Of a stretch of DNA of 64,000 bases, positions 48,686 to 58,532 are shown in pieces. The stretch's first letter is position 1; every line of letters starts with the position of its first letter. The DNA comes from Acetatifactor muris (lineage in GTDB: Bacteria; Bacillota; Clostridia; Lachnospirales; Lachnospiraceae): NCBI GenBank assembly GCA_023664365.1, contig JAMPFR010000004.1, forward strand, positions 32,082-96,081, in the 5' to 3' direction. A program made the translations under genes and the position numbers. The notes beneath the pieces are model-generated. The model had not been told where the DNA came from. It searched no databases and saw only the letters and a program-made list of their open reading frames with translations.

Positions 48686-48717
48686 GCAGGTGTCAAGTAT
48701 TTTTTCTTGACACCTGC
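48686..48717. other. perfect 12-bp hairpin between ylxM and ffh
   Basis: GCAGGTGTCAAG and CTTGACACCTGC form a perfect 12-bp stem with an 8-base loop. A T tract follows on the plus strand (TTTTTG), but not on the coding strand. On the minus strand the right arm supplies TTGACA, with TAGTAT 17 bp downstream, so it could also be the -35 of an ffh promoter. Confidence 0.55.
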
Positions 48718-48741
48718 TTTTTGTTATTATAGGCTTTGTTA

Positions 48742-49104
48742 TTATAGCTCTTCCAGCAATTCTTTTGACAGTTCCCCTATGCGCTGCAGCCTGTGCCGTA
48801 GTTCCTGCTCTCCTGCCGCTTTTGGTTTCTCCACTGTTTCCGACAACCTCTGAATCTCCCTGACAATCTCCTTCGCCCCGGCAAACCGTTCCACCAGATG
48901 CAGTTTTCCTTCATAATCCCGCAATATCCTGTCGCATCTTTTGATGAGATCATGTACACCCTGCCTGCTGATACCCCGCTCCTCCGCAATTTCTCCCAGA
49001 GACAAATCATTGTACACCGCATCAATATATACCGATCGCTGATGCTCTGTCAGCAGCTCTCCGTAAAAATCAAACAGCATGGTCTGCTCGTAAATCTTAT
49101 CCAT
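48742..49104 (-). CDS. ylxM: YlxM/p13-like HTH protein
   Basis: This 120-residue protein is an SRP-associated regulator whose gene precedes ffh across Firmicutes. The sigma-like HTH is visible in LTEHQRSVYIDAVYNDLSLGEIAEERGISRQGVHDLIKR. The C-terminal half is a charged helix. Upstream, TTGACA lies near 49149-49154 but no good -10 follows. Confidence 0.93.
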   Translation of the reverse strand: MDKIYEQTMLFDFYGELLTEHQRSVYIDAVYNDLSLGEIAEERGISRQGVHDLIKRCDRILRDYEGKLHLVERFAGAKEIVREIQRLSETVEKPKAAGEQELRHRLQRIGELSKELLEEL

Positions 49105-49190
49105 TTTACCTGACCGCCTCCGACCTTATCCGCACGGATTACTCCGCCTGTCAATTGCTCCATAGCAGCTTTACAAATTTCAGCACATAG

Positions 49191-50096
49191 TCAAAGCTTC
49201 TCACTGTAAATACTCTTATATCCCTCTCCGAAAATTTCCGTGGCGCCGGCGACAATCATGAAAGCCCCGGGATCCTCCTCCCGCACGATAATTTCCGCCC
49301 GGGGAGAGATCTGCTTTTTCATGACACACATAATGACTTTCTTTTCTCTGCCGCTGTATGCTCCCGAACCGGAAATATAGGTCACGCCGATATCCAGTTC
49401 CTCCAGCAGGCGCTTTGTGATCGCCTCATGCCTGTCGCTGATGATAAATATCAGCTTCGCACCGTCTCTTCCGTACAGCACCACATCCAGCAGAACAGAG
49501 TTGATAAATACCACCAGCCCCGCATACAGCGCCACATCCAGATTTTTAAACACAAGCGCCGATAACGCCACGATCAAGGCATCCGTAATCAGGAACAGAA
49601 CGCCTGTCTTGAGGTGTGGGAACCGCAGCCGCAGCAGTTTAATGATAATGTCCGTTCCTCCGGTGGTAGCGCCCGCTTTAAACACCAGGCCGATACCCAC
49701 CGCCATCAGCGCTCCGCCTGCCACCGCCGCCAGAAAGGGATCCGTGGTAGCCGGGCCAAGGGGTGCAAGCAGATTGATAAGCCCTGACGTAAGCGCCGTG
49801 CAGTACATAGTGGAGAGAATAAAGCGCCAGCCGAATTTCCAGGTGCCCACTGCAATAATGGGAATATTGATACACAATACCAGCGTACCGGTCTCCAGTC
49901 CCGTTATCCGGTTCAAAATAATGGCAATACCCGTGACTCCGCCCGGCGCCAGGGCATTGGGATCCAGAAACAGGCTGACCGCTGCGGAATACAGCAGAGA
50001 TGCTATCGTAATTTCCGCATAATCCATCACCCGGCGTCTGAGGGTCTTTTTCTCTTCAAATTTAATTTCCGCCTGCTGTTCCCTTGTCATCGACAT
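49191..50096 (-). CDS. YitT-family membrane protein
   Basis: This 301-residue protein has five or six membrane helices followed by a C-terminal DUF2179 domain (KVIMCVMKKQISPRAEIIVREEDPGAFMIVAGATEIFGEGY). Family patterns are LFLDPNALAPGGVTGIAIILN and AGATTGGTDIIIKLL. The transported substrate is unknown. It is an accessory gene within the ftsY-ylxM interval, together with ilvA. Confidence 0.92.
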   Translation of the reverse strand: MSMTREQQAEIKFEEKKTLRRRVMDYAEITIASLLYSAAVSLFLDPNALAPGGVTGIAIILNRITGLETGTLVLCINIPIIAVGTWKFGWRFILSTMYCTALTSGLINLLAPLGPATTDPFLAAVAGGALMAVGIGLVFKAGATTGGTDIIIKLLRLRFPHLKTGVLFLITDALIVALSALVFKNLDVALYAGLVVFINSVLLDVVLYGRDGAKLIFIISDRHEAITKRLLEELDIGVTYISGSGAYSGREKKVIMCVMKKQISPRAEIIVREEDPGAFMIVAGATEIFGEGYKSIYSEKL

Positions 50097-50151
50097 ATAC
50101 TTGATTCTCCGCTTTTTCCCTGCCCAGGCAGGTCCAAACCAATTAATGAAT

Positions 50152-51375
50152 TTATATGACAGTGGGCGTCAGCTTTGGCTGATACCCTTCTTTTTCCAGC
50201 GCTTCCATAATCCGGTTCTTATGCTCCGTCCCGAATGCTTCCATGGTAATGCGAAGCTCCACTGCCGCATTACGGTTAATGGAGACAAACTGATTGTGTT
50301 CCAGCTTGATGACGTTGCCGTCAATGCCCGCTATCACCCCGGAAACCCGGCACAGCTCCCCCGGCTTATCCGGAAGCAGGACGGACACCGTAAATATCCT
50401 GTCCCGCATAATCAACCCCTGCTGCACCACAGAGGACATGGTAATTACGTCCATATTGCCGCCGCTTAAGATGGAAACCACCTTTTTATCCCTGACCTCC
50501 AGGTGCTTCAGCGCCGCTACCGTCAGCAGGCCCGAATTTTCCACCACCATCTTGTGGTTCTCCACCATATCCAGGAAGGCCACCACCAGCTCCCTGTCCT
50601 CCACAGTAATAATATCGTCCAAATTTTCTTTAATATACGGGAACAGCTTACTGCCGGGGGTTTTTACCGCCGTACCGTCGGCAATGGTGTTCACCGCAGG
50701 AAGGGTGGTTACCTTATCTGCCGCAAGAGACGCCTGCATACAGTTGGCGCCCGCAGGCTCCACACCGATTACCTTAATCTTCGGGTTCAGCAGTTTCGCC
50801 AGCACCGACACGCCTGTAGCCAGCCCGCCTCCTCCTATGGGAACCAGAATATAGTCCACCAGGGGAAGCTCCTTCACGATTTCCATGGCAATGGTGCCCT
50901 GCCCCGTTGCCACCGCCAGATCGTCAAAGGGATGGATAAAGGTATAGCCGTGCTCCTCCGCCAGCTCATAGGCTTTTGCACAGGCCTCGTCGTAAACATC
51001 CCCATAAAGCACCACCTCCGCGCCGTAGCTCTTGGTGCGGTTCACCTTCATCAACGGCGTGGTGGTAGGCATGACAATGGTTGCCTTTGCGCCGTAGCAT
51101 TTTGCCGCATATGCCACTCCCTGGGCGTGGTTCCCCGCCGACGCGGTAATCAGCCCCTTCTCCCGTTCCTCCCGGGAAAGAGTGCTCATCTTATAGTATG
51201 CCCCCCGCAGCTTATAAGCACCCGTAAACTGCATATTTTCCGGTTTCAGATAAACCTTGTTTCCTGTCTGGGCGCTGAGGAAATCGCTGAAAATCAGCTT
51301 GGTTTCAAGCGTCACCTGCCTGACAGTCTCCGCTGCCTCCTCAAATTTTTCCAATGTCAGCATCTGTTCTTCCAT
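50152..51375 (-). CDS. ilvA: threonine ammonia-lyase
   Basis: This 407-residue PLP enzyme converts threonine to 2-oxobutyrate and ammonia. The PLP Lys is in FTGAYKLRGAYYKM, the phosphate-binding loop in VPIGGGGLATGVS, and TASAGNHAQGVAYAA is diagnostic. The C-terminal 80 residues form one ACT-like domain (RIFTVSVLLPDKPGELCRVSGVIAG), as in catabolic or short biosynthetic forms. GAGAGGTG precedes the ATG. Its placement downstream of ftsY is not the usual arrangement. Confidence 0.93.
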   Translation of the reverse strand: MEEQMLTLEKFEEAAETVRQVTLETKLIFSDFLSAQTGNKVYLKPENMQFTGAYKLRGAYYKMSTLSREEREKGLITASAGNHAQGVAYAAKCYGAKATIVMPTTTPLMKVNRTKSYGAEVVLYGDVYDEACAKAYELAEEHGYTFIHPFDDLAVATGQGTIAMEIVKELPLVDYILVPIGGGGLATGVSVLAKLLNPKIKVIGVEPAGANCMQASLAADKVTTLPAVNTIADGTAVKTPGSKLFPYIKENLDDIITVEDRELVVAFLDMVENHKMVVENSGLLTVAALKHLEVRDKKVVSILSGGNMDVITMSSVVQQGLIMRDRIFTVSVLLPDKPGELCRVSGVIAGIDGNVIKLEHNQFVSINRNAAVELRITMEAFGTEHKNRIMEALEKEGYQPKLTPTVI

Positions 51376-51411
51376 ACCGTTACACCTCTCATTTCTTTTT
51401 CCAACCCGTTC

Positions 51412-51525
51412 TGTCCTCTGTCGGCTCTGTTCCGCCGGCTCTGTCCTCCCTGTCCTCTGTCGACTCCGTTCCGTCGGCTCCGCCCTCTGTCGGCTCCGCC
51501 CGCTCTGTCCCGTCGGCCGTCACTT
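51412..51525. repeat. imperfect GC-rich short repeats between ftsY and ilvA
   Basis: The 196-bp gap contains several diverged copies of a CTCTGTCGGCTC-like 12-mer, purine-rich on the coding strand (GAGCCGACAGAG). A 42-codon minus-strand frame from a GTG could encode a Glu/Thr/Asp-rich peptide, but it has no ribosome site. I see no gene here. Confidence 0.6.
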
Positions 51526-51571
51526 ATTCGTTACTTATCCGCTTCTTATCCGATATATTCCTGCCCGTTGC

Positions 51572-52534
51572 TCACACGTCCGCATCAGCCTCTTCCTCCG
51601 CCTCCACATTCACGTCAAACAGCGCGTTTACAAATTCATCCGAATCAAATCTCTGCAAATCATCAATGCTCTCGCCCACGCCGATATACTTTACGGGAAT
51701 TTTCAGTTCGGACTGAATTGCCACTGCGATTCCGCCCTTTGCCGTTCCATCCATTTTCGTCAGAATAATGCCCGTAAGCTCCGCCACCTCTCCGAATTCT
51801 CTGGCCTGCACCAGCGCGTTCTGTCCCGTGGTGCCGTCCAGTACAATCAGGTTTTCCCTGTGGGCGTCCGGAAATTCCCTGTCAATAATGCGGTTCATCT
51901 TACGCAGCTCTTCCATCAGGTTTTTCTTGTTATGGAGCCTGCCTGCCGTGTCAATCAGCAGCACGTCCACTCCCCTGGCCTTGGCCGCCGTCACCGCGTC
52001 GAACACAACGCTTGCAGGGTCTGCGCCTTCGCCGCCTCCCACCATGGGCACATCCGCCCGCCTGGCCCATTCTGCCAGCTGCTCACCCGCTGCCGCCCGA
52101 AAGGTATCCGCTGCGGCAATCAGCACTTTTCTGCCTTTGTTTTTAAGCTTGCCCGCAAGCTTGCCCACGGATGTAGTCTTTCCCACACCGTTGACCCCGA
52201 TCACCATGATAACGGATTTTTCCTGTTCAAAGTCATAGGCCTCCGCTTCCACCTGCATCTGCTCCCTGATGCTGTCAATCAGCAGCTGCTTGCACTCCGA
52301 CGGCTCTTTTATATGCTTCTCCTTAATCTGGCCCTTCAGCCGCTCCAGAATATCATTGGAAGCATTGACTCCTATGTCTCCCATAATCAGGATTTCTTCC
52401 AGTTCCTCATAAAATTCGTCGTCAATAGCCGAAAACCCGTTAAACACCGAATCGATACCGCGTACAATATTGTCCCTGGTCTTCGTCAGCCCCCGCTTCA
52501 ATCTGGCAAAAAAACCTTTCTTTTCCTCGCTCAT
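51572..52534 (-). CDS. ftsY: signal recognition particle receptor FtsY
   Basis: This 320-residue SRP receptor GTPase has NG motifs GVNGVGKTTSVGKLA, DTFRAAAGEQL, LIDTAGRLHNK and TKMDGTAKGG. It has only a short acidic N-terminal part, as in many Firmicutes. The C-terminus carries a Glu-rich tail (NVEAEEEADADV). GAGGAAAT precedes the ATG. It lies downstream of smc, the standard smc-ftsY order. Confidence 0.97.
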   Translation of the reverse strand: MSEEKKGFFARLKRGLTKTRDNIVRGIDSVFNGFSAIDDEFYEELEEILIMGDIGVNASNDILERLKGQIKEKHIKEPSECKQLLIDSIREQMQVEAEAYDFEQEKSVIMVIGVNGVGKTTSVGKLAGKLKNKGRKVLIAAADTFRAAAGEQLAEWARRADVPMVGGGEGADPASVVFDAVTAAKARGVDVLLIDTAGRLHNKKNLMEELRKMNRIIDREFPDAHRENLIVLDGTTGQNALVQAREFGEVAELTGIILTKMDGTAKGGIAVAIQSELKIPVKYIGVGESIDDLQRFDSDEFVNALFDVNVEAEEEADADV

Positions 52535-52600
52535 ACCATTTCCTCACATTTCCCGATATGCGGCTTCAATCCATGAGAAGAACGCACCCTCTTGGTATTC

Positions 52601-55600
52601 TTACGTCAAATCCTTTTCAATCAAGTTGACGCTTACCAGTGTGGACACGCCCTTTTCCTGCATGGTAATGCCGTAAAGCCGGTCAACCTGCTCCATAGTG
52701 CCTCTTCTGTGCGTAATGACAATGAACTGGGTATTCTTTGTCAACTTGTGCAGGTATTTTGCAAAACGTCCCACGTTGGAATCATCCAGCGCCGCCTCAA
52801 TTTCATCCAACAGACAGAAGGGAGAGGGCTTCAGGTTCTGAATGGCAAACAAAAGGGAAATGGCCGTCAGCGCCTTTTCTCCGCCTGACAGCTGCATCAT
52901 ATTCTGCAGCTTCTTTCCGGGCGGCTGGGCAATGATGCGCACCCCCGCCTCCAGTATGTCCTCATCCTCCATCAGCTCAAGAGTACCCTTACCGCCGCCG
53001 AACAACTCCTTGAACACCTTGTCAAACTCCCTGTTGATCTCGGCAAACTTCTCAGTAAACTGCTTTCTCATGGCGGCGTCCAGTTCCTCGATAATACCTT
53101 CCAGAGTCTTCTCCGCCTCCACCAGATCGTCATGCTGGGTCTGCATAAAGGTGAATCTGTCCATCAGGTTCTTGTAGTCCTCAATGGCATTGACATTCAC
53201 GTCACCCAGCTTTTTTATCTGCTCCCGCAGAGAGGAAATCTGCTTTTTCATAGCTGACAGATCTGTCATACTTTCGTCCCTGATAGACGCAGCATCGCTC
53301 AGTGTAATTTCATACTCATCCCACATGTAATTAATCTGGGCTTCCAGATTTTCTTCCAGTCTTTCCTTCTGGGCCGTCAGTCGATAGACTTCCTTATCCA
53401 GCGCCGACATCTTTTCCGACAACTCCTCCCTGCTCCGGAAGAAATTCTTTTGCTTTGCAGACAGCTCTTCCCTGTGTGCCATACTTTCCTTCAGTCTGCC
53501 CTCGGATTCGTTCTGGGCGTCGTAGGAAGCCTCGATTGTCTTCTCTATTTCAGCGATATTCTGCCTCTTGCGCTCCGTCTCCAGCCGATTATCTTCCAGT
53601 GCCTCCATAATCTCGGAAAGCTCCGCCCGGGAGCGGGCAATCTCTTCGTCGATACGGTCCACGTTGGCCTGCTTGAACCCTAATGTCTGCCGCATCTTCT
53701 CCACCTTCATCTCCCATTCGGACACAAGGGCCGCCGCCTCAGTCTCCGATTTGCGCCAATCCTCCAGCTCCTGCTGAAACTTTACAATCTGCTCCTGGAT
53801 ATTCTTCTCCAGTTCCTCGCTGTCCGCCAGTTCCTGCTGGATGGTCTCCTTATCGTTCCGGATTTCAAAGATTTTACCCTCAATCTCCTGCTCTTCCAGC
53901 TTTAAGGAAGCCTTGGCCTCTACTTCCTCCTCCATGCGCTCTCTGGCCTGGCTGATGTTCAGCCTTGCGGTATTCTGCTCTATGGACTTCTTCTGAATAT
54001 CCGTTTTCAGCGTCTCCAGATCCAGACGCAGCTTATTCCGCCGGGATTTGGTATCATCTATATCCCTGTTCACTGCATCTACGGCGGCAAGCAGCTTCTT
54101 CACGCTTTTTTCCAGTTCGTCAATCTCCCTTCTTCTTCCCAGAAGATTGCTGTTATTCTTAAATGCGCCGCCGCTGATGGCGCCGCCGGGCACAAGCAGC
54201 TCACCCTCAAGCGTAACCATGCGGATGCCGTATTCATACTTTCTGGCAATTTTTACCGCATTATCAACATTGTCAACCACCACAATACGCCCCAGCATTG
54301 CCCTTGCCACGTTCCGGTATCTGTCCTCTATCTGCACCAGTTCGTCCGCCATGCCGATAACGCCTATTTCCGAAAGTGCGTCCGGATTCTTGAATTCCTG
54401 CGGTCTGGTGACGCTGGTAAGCGGCAGAAATGTGGCGCGGCCCAGCTTATTTTCCTTCAGGAAACGAATCATTTTCTTGGCGGTCTCCTCGTCGTCCGTG
54501 ACGATATTCTGGATGTTGCCGCCCAGGGCTGTCTCAATGGCGATCTCATACTTCTTCTCCACCTTGATAATATCCGCCACAACGCCGATAATGCCCGGGG
54601 TCTTTTCCTTCTGCTCCATGACCTTCTTCACACTGCCGCCATAGCCTTCATAGCGCTCTGTCAGATTGGACAGGGCTTCCAGCTTGGACTTTTCCATATG
54701 ATAAGCGCTCTGGGTCTCCCGCAGCCTTGCATCTTTTTGGGCCAATGCCTCCCGCATGTCCCCCAGAGACAACTCTACCGCCGCCTCCTGCTCGGTCAGA
54801 TCCCTTAAGGCTTCTGTCACCGCCTCAAACTCCGCCTCCAGCTTTTTCAGGCTTTCCTCCCTCGCCGCCTCGTCAGATTTTGCCCGCAGCAGCCGGGAAT
54901 TCAACTCCGCCTTGCGGATGTTTACCTGCTCCATCATGGTGTCAAAACGCCCCATTCGGGATTTGATGGTAGCACGTTGGTTCAGTTCCCCGATGATGGT
55001 ATTCTTGCCTGCCTCGATTGCATTGTTCAGCTCTGCTATTTTTCCCTGTATCTCATCCAGCTTGGCCTTTTCCGCCTCCGCTGTTTCCGTAATCTCCTGC
55101 ACCTGGCTGTCGGTGTCGTTTTTCTCGGCAAGAATTCCTTCCTTGTCCCTTTCTTTAAGACTGATTTCCTCCTCCAGGGCGGTGCGGCGGTTTGTCAGGT
55201 GCGCTTCGCTGCCCATGGCGGAATTAATCTGCTCTTTCAGGACATTCATTTCGCCTTCCAGCTTTCCCCGCATCAGTCCGGTATCGGTAAGGGTGCTTCT
55301 GGCCTGTTCAATGGTCTCCTCCAGGCTTTCCAGCTCCGCTTGGATACGCTCATACTCATCCCGAATCCCCTCATATTTTTCGGTAATCTCCGCAAGCTCG
55401 CCGCCGGCAAGCTGATGCTTCTCCTCCACCTGCTGCATCTGCTCCCTGAGACGCCCGTTTTCCAGCAGGAACACATTCACATCCAGGGTTTTCAGTTCTT
55501 CCTTCCTGCGCAGATAAACCTTTGCCACCTCGGATTGTCTTTCCAGCGGCTCCACCTGCTTCTCCAACTCCGAAAGGATGTCGTTGACACGAATCAGATT

Positions 55601-56158
55601 CTGCTTTTCATTTTCCAGCTTGGCCTGAGCCGCCGCCTTGCGGCGCTTAAACTTTACGATTCCCGCCGCCTCGTCAAAAAGCTCCCTGCGCTCCTCCGGC
55701 CTGCCGCTTAAAATTTTGTCAATCTGCCCCTGGCCGATAATGGAATAGCCCTCCTTGCCGATGCCGGTATCATAGAACAGCTCGTTGACGTCCTTCAGTC
55801 TGCAGGGGCTTCCGTTAATCAGATATTCACTTTCTCCGGAACGGTAAATGCGCCTTGCCACCGTAACTTCATCAAAGTCAATGGCAAGCTGATGATCCCC
55901 GTTGTCAAGGGTAATGGCAACATAAGCATAGCTTAAAGGCTTTCTGTTTTCCGTTCCCGAGAAAATAACATCCTGCATGCTTGCGCCCCGCAGCTGCTTC
56001 ACACGCTGCTCACCCAGCACCCAGCGAACCGCGTCGGCCACATTACTCTTACCGCTTCCGTTTGGCCCCACAATGCCCGTAATGCCGTTGTGAAACTGAA
56101 ACACTATTTTGTTTGCAAAGGATTTAAATCCCTGTACTTCAATGCTTTTTAAATACAT
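52601..56158 (-). CDS. smc: chromosome segregation protein SMC
   Basis: This 1185-residue condensin ATPase has a Walker [20 protein letters not shown] near residue 32, long coiled coils on both sides of a hinge (about 500-660, with [18 protein letters not shown] and [13 protein letters not shown]), signature [16 protein letters not shown], and Walker [14 protein letters not shown]. Length is normal. The first codons overlap the rnc stop by 20 bp. It organises and segregates the chromosome with ScpA and ScpB, encoded elsewhere. Confidence 0.98.
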   Translation of the reverse strand: MYLKSIEVQGFKSFANKIVFQFHNGITGIVGPNGSGKSNVADAVRWVLGEQRVKQLRGASMQDVIFSGTENRKPLSYAYVAITLDNGDHQLAIDFDEVTVARRIYRSGESEYLINGSPCRLKDVNELFYDTGIGKEGYSIIGQGQIDKILSGRPEERRELFDEAAGIVKFKRRKAAAQAKLENEKQNLIRVNDILSELEKQVEPLERQSEVAKVYLRRKEELKTLDVNVFLLENGRLREQMQQVEEKHQLAGGELAEITEKYEGIRDEYERIQAELESLEETIEQARSTLTDTGLMRGKLEGEMNVLKEQINSAMGSEAHLTNRRTALEEEISLKERDKEGILAEKNDTDSQVQEITETAEAEKAKLDEIQGKIAELNNAIEAGKNTIIGELNQRATIKSRMGRFDTMMEQVNIRKAELNSRLLRAKSDEAAREESLKKLEAEFEAVTEALRDLTEQEAAVELSLGDMREALAQKDARLRETQSAYHMEKSKLEALSNLTERYEGYGGSVKKVMEQKEKTPGIIGVVADIIKVEKKYEIAIETALGGNIQNIVTDDEETAKKMIRFLKENKLGRATFLPLTSVTRPQEFKNPDALSEIGVIGMADELVQIEDRYRNVARAMLGRIVVVDNVDNAVKIARKYEYGIRMVTLEGELLVPGGAISGGAFKNNSNLLGRRREIDELEKSVKKLLAAVDAVNRDIDDTKSRRNKLRLDLETLKTDIQKKSIEQNTARLNISQARERMEEEVEAKASLKLEEQEIEGKIFEIRNDKETIQQELADSEELEKNIQEQIVKFQQELEDWRKSETEAAALVSEWEMKVEKMRQTLGFKQANVDRIDEEIARSRAELSEIMEALEDNRLETERKRQNIAEIEKTIEASYDAQNESEGRLKESMAHREELSAKQKNFFRSREELSEKMSALDKEVYRLTAQKERLEENLEAQINYMWDEYEITLSDAASIRDESMTDLSAMKKQISSLREQIKKLGDVNVNAIEDYKNLMDRFTFMQTQHDDLVEAEKTLEGIIEELDAAMRKQFTEKFAEINREFDKVFKELFGGGKGTLELMEDEDILEAGVRIIAQPPGKKLQNMMQLSGGEKALTAISLLFAIQNLKPSPFCLLDEIEAALDDSNVGRFAKYLHKLTKNTQFIVITHRRGTMEQVDRLYGITMQEKGVSTLVSVNLIEKDLT

Positions 56159-56852
56159 ATCCTCTATCCCTCAAAAGCAGCAGCGCCCTGTATGCCGCCT
56201 GCTGTTCCGCCGCTTTTTTTGTCCTTCCTTCTCCTTCGCCCAAAACCTCGTCCTCCATAGTTACGGAGACCCTGAATGTCTTATTGTGTTCCGGCCCGCT
56301 TTCCTCCAGAAGCTCGTACCGGAACTGCTTCTTCAGTTTTCCCTGAATCAGCTCCTGAAGATTGCTCTTGCTGTCATAAAATAGCTGCTTGTCCTCCAGA
56401 TCCGACAGAATAAATCGGTTGATGAACTCCTTTGCCGGCTCCATGCCGCCGTCAAGATAAATGGCGCCCGTAACCGCCTCCATTACATCGGAAATAATGC
56501 TGTCCCGCTCTCTGCCGCCGGTATTCTCCTCCCCCCGGCCAAGCCGTATGAATTTCCCCAGCTCCAGATCTCTGGCACAAAAGGCCAGGGCCGGTTCGCA
56601 GACCATGGAGGCCCGCAGCTTAGTCAGCTCACCCTCCGGCATATCCGGATACTCATGAAATAAAAATTCACTGGAAACCAGTTCCAACACTGCGTCCCCC
56701 AGGAATTCCAGCCGCTCATAATGCCCTGACCTGTTAATTTTCTGTTCGTTTGTATAGGAGCTGTGGGTCAGCGCCTGCTTCAACAGGGAAATATTTTGAA
56801 ACCGATACCCTATCCGCTCCTCCAAGCCCTTTATGGTATAGCCATCCAGCAT
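56139..56852 (-). CDS. rnc: ribonuclease III
   Basis: This 237-residue double-strand-specific RNase processes rRNA and structured RNAs. The catalytic motif ERLEFLGDAVLELV is near 46, and the second acidic cluster ISDVMEAVTGAIYLDGG near 121. The C-terminal dsRNA-binding domain (about 160-235) has KSNLQELIQGKLKK and GEGRTKKAAEQQAAYRAL. GAGAGGTG lies upstream. Confidence 0.97.
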   Translation of the reverse strand: MLDGYTIKGLEERIGYRFQNISLLKQALTHSSYTNEQKINRSGHYERLEFLGDAVLELVSSEFLFHEYPDMPEGELTKLRASMVCEPALAFCARDLELGKFIRLGRGEENTGGRERDSIISDVMEAVTGAIYLDGGMEPAKEFINRFILSDLEDKQLFYDSKSNLQELIQGKLKKQFRYELLEESGPEHNKTFRVSVTMEDEVLGEGEGRTKKAAEQQAAYRALLLLRDRGYVFKKH

Positions 56853-56898
56853 TTCAAGTCACCTCTCAATCGGACATAGACATATTGTCATGAATAAA

Positions 56899-56924
56899 GA
56901 GCAGTGCGCTGACACGTACTGCTC
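56899..56924 (-). terminator. hairpin terminator after acpP
   Basis: GAGCAGT and ACTGCTC form a 7-bp stem with a 12-base loop, followed on the minus strand by TTTATT. It lies about 20 bp past the acpP stop and may attenuate reading into rnc. Confidence 0.55.
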
Positions 56925-56946
56925 CTGTCGAAATCAATTTGACTAA

Positions 56947-57177
56947 TCAGTTTAAAGCGCCCTTGATTAACTCTACCGCTTCCTCAACAGTTGTAATTTT
57001 TTCAGCCTTGTCCGCAGGGATTTCAATGTCAAACTCTTCCTCAATCCCCATCACAATCTGAAACACATCCAGGGAATCCGCACCAAGGTCATCCAGAAAA
57101 GTTGTCTCCATGGTGATTTCGTCAGGATCCACATTCAGAACTTCCGCAATTACTTTTTTCAGCTTTTCAAATTCCAT
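56947..57177 (-). CDS. acpP: acyl carrier protein
   Basis: This 76-residue ACP carries growing fatty acids on phosphopantetheine attached to the Ser in LGADSLDVFQIVMGIEEEF. The acidic character is typical. It starts 18 bp downstream of plsX. PlsX uses acyl-ACP, so the pair is functionally linked. Confidence 0.98.
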   Translation of the reverse strand: MEFEKLKKVIAEVLNVDPDEITMETTFLDDLGADSLDVFQIVMGIEEEFDIEIPADKAEKITTVEEAVELIKGALN

Positions 57178-57195
57178 ACTGTTTCCTTCTTTCCT

Positions 57196-58215
57196 TTAAT
57201 CTTCCAGAACAATCTGTTCTTTTATTTTTTCGTTGATATTCTGCTCCTTAAATGCAATGCACTGCAGGATAGAATGACGAATTTCGATAGCTTTGCTGCT
57301 GCCGTGGGTCTTTACCACAAGGCCGTTTAAGCCCAGCAGAGGCGCTCCGCCGTACTCCTCTGTGCTGAATGCCTTCAATGTCTCCTTCAACGCCGGTTTC
57401 ACCAGGAATCCTCCGATCTTGCTGCGCAGGCTGCTCATCATACCCTCTTTGATCTTCTTCACCAGCACGCCGCTGACCCCTTCCAGCATTTTTAACACAA
57501 TATTTCCCGCAAATGCCTCGCAGACAAGCACATCCGCAACGCCTGCCGGAATATCTCTGGCCTCCACGTTTCCCACGAAGTGAATCTCGGGACAGTTCTG
57601 AAGCAGGGGATAGGTCTCTTTTGTCAGGGCATTGCCCTTCTCCTCCTCCACACCGATGTTGACAAGTCCCACTCTGGGATTCTTAACCCCCAGAACACTC
57701 TCCATATAAATACTGCCCATCTTTGCAAACTGCAGAAGCTGGGAAGGTCTGGCGTCCACATTGGCCCCGCAGTCCAACAGGAGGCTCACGCCGTTTGCAT
57801 TGGGAATAATCGGCGCAAGGGGCGGCCGCTCCACACCCCTGATACGTCCTACAATTACCTGCCCGCCTACCAGCACCGCTCCGGTACTGCCTGCGGACAC
57901 AAAGGCGTCACACTGCCCTTCCTTCACCAGATACATGGCCTTCACAATGGAAGACTCTTTCTTCCTGCGGATTGCCATAACCGGCGGCTCACCGGTCTCA
58001 ATGATTTCCTCTGCGTGTACGATTTCCAGTTGCTCTTCACTGTATGTATACTTTTTTAATTCTTCCCTGATGACAGGCTCCCTGCCTACCAGAAACACCT
58101 TTACACGCTTATCCTCATTTATGGCTTCCACCGCGCCTTTGACAATCTCCAGCGGGGCATTATCCCCGCCCATTGCGTCCACCGCCACATTTACCATTTC
58201 AGCCATGGTTCTCAT
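57196..58215 (-). CDS. plsX: phosphate acyltransferase PlsX
   Basis: This 339-residue enzyme makes acyl-phosphate from acyl-ACP for PlsY. Motifs are VNVAVDAMGGDNAP, SAGSTGAVLVGG, LLDCGANVDARP and GGAPLLGLNGLVVKTHGSS. The start is uncertain: ATG 58215 lies three bases after GGAGGGGG; ATG 58206 and ATG 58197 are also possible. Its own promoter with an overlapping inverted repeat is at 58242-58276, which may allow lipid-responsive control. Confidence 0.96.
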   Translation of the reverse strand: MRTMAEMVNVAVDAMGGDNAPLEIVKGAVEAINEDKRVKVFLVGREPVIREELKKYTYSEEQLEIVHAEEIIETGEPPVMAIRRKKESSIVKAMYLVKEGQCDAFVSAGSTGAVLVGGQVIVGRIRGVERPPLAPIIPNANGVSLLLDCGANVDARPSQLLQFAKMGSIYMESVLGVKNPRVGLVNIGVEEEKGNALTKETYPLLQNCPEIHFVGNVEARDIPAGVADVLVCEAFAGNIVLKMLEGVSGVLVKKIKEGMMSSLRSKIGGFLVKPALKETLKAFSTEEYGGAPLLGLNGLVVKTHGSSKAIEIRHSILQCIAFKEQNINEKIKEQIVLED

Positions 58216-58241
58216 CCCCCTCCAAAGAAGACTCCGCGCCT

Positions 58242-58276
58242 TATCTAACTATAATAGATAGCTTTGTAAAAAGCAA
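58242..58276 (-). promoter_or_regulatory. plsX promoter with overlapping inverted repeat
   Basis: On the minus strand TTGCTT (-35, 58271-58276), a 17-bp spacer and TATAGT (-10, 58248-58253). A perfect inverted repeat TATCTA-N7-TAGATA (58242-58260) straddles the -10 box, a good position for a repressor. FapR or FabT commonly control fatty acid genes in Firmicutes. The site is not a clear match to either consensus, so the regulator is open. Confidence 0.65.
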
Positions 58277-58290
58277 GTAGAAAATAACAG

Positions 58291-58321
58291 AAAAACAGCC
58301 GGCGTATTTTCCCGCCGACTG
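58291..58321 (-). terminator. terminator after rpmF
   Basis: CAGTCGGCG and CGCCGGCTG pair (one G-T) around an 8-base loop, followed by TTTTT on the minus strand. It lies about 30 bp past the rpmF stop and isolates yceD-rpmF from plsX. Confidence 0.85.
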
Positions 58322-58350
58322 CCCTTTTCCTTCTTCATTTCATGTGTTCA

Positions 58351-58530
58351 TCAGTCAACACTTACAACCTGCTTCTTGTTATAAGAACCGCAGGCCTTAC
58401 AAACTCTGTGAGGCATCATCAGAGCGCCGCATTTGCTGCATTTTACCAGCGCGGGAGCACTCATCTTCCAGTTTGCTCTTCTCTTATCTCTTCTGCTTTT
58501 GGAAGATTTATTCTTGGGACAAATAGACAT
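58351..58530 (-). CDS. rpmF: 50S ribosomal protein L32
   Basis: This 59-residue L32 begins MSICPKNKSSKSRRDKRRAN and carries the zinc-binding CSKCG ... CKACG pair, so it is the C+ (zinc) form. ATG 58530 has AGGAGG upstream; the stop is at 58351-58353. It follows yceD by two bases, the usual pairing. Confidence 0.97.
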   Translation of the reverse strand: MSICPKNKSSKSRRDKRRANWKMSAPALVKCSKCGALMMPHRVCKACGSYNKKQVVSVD

Positions 58531-58532
58531 TG

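Noticed and set aside
51376-51571. 42-codon acidic frame from a GTG between ftsY and ilvA
   Set aside because: No ribosome site, and its composition simply reflects the purine-rich repeats.
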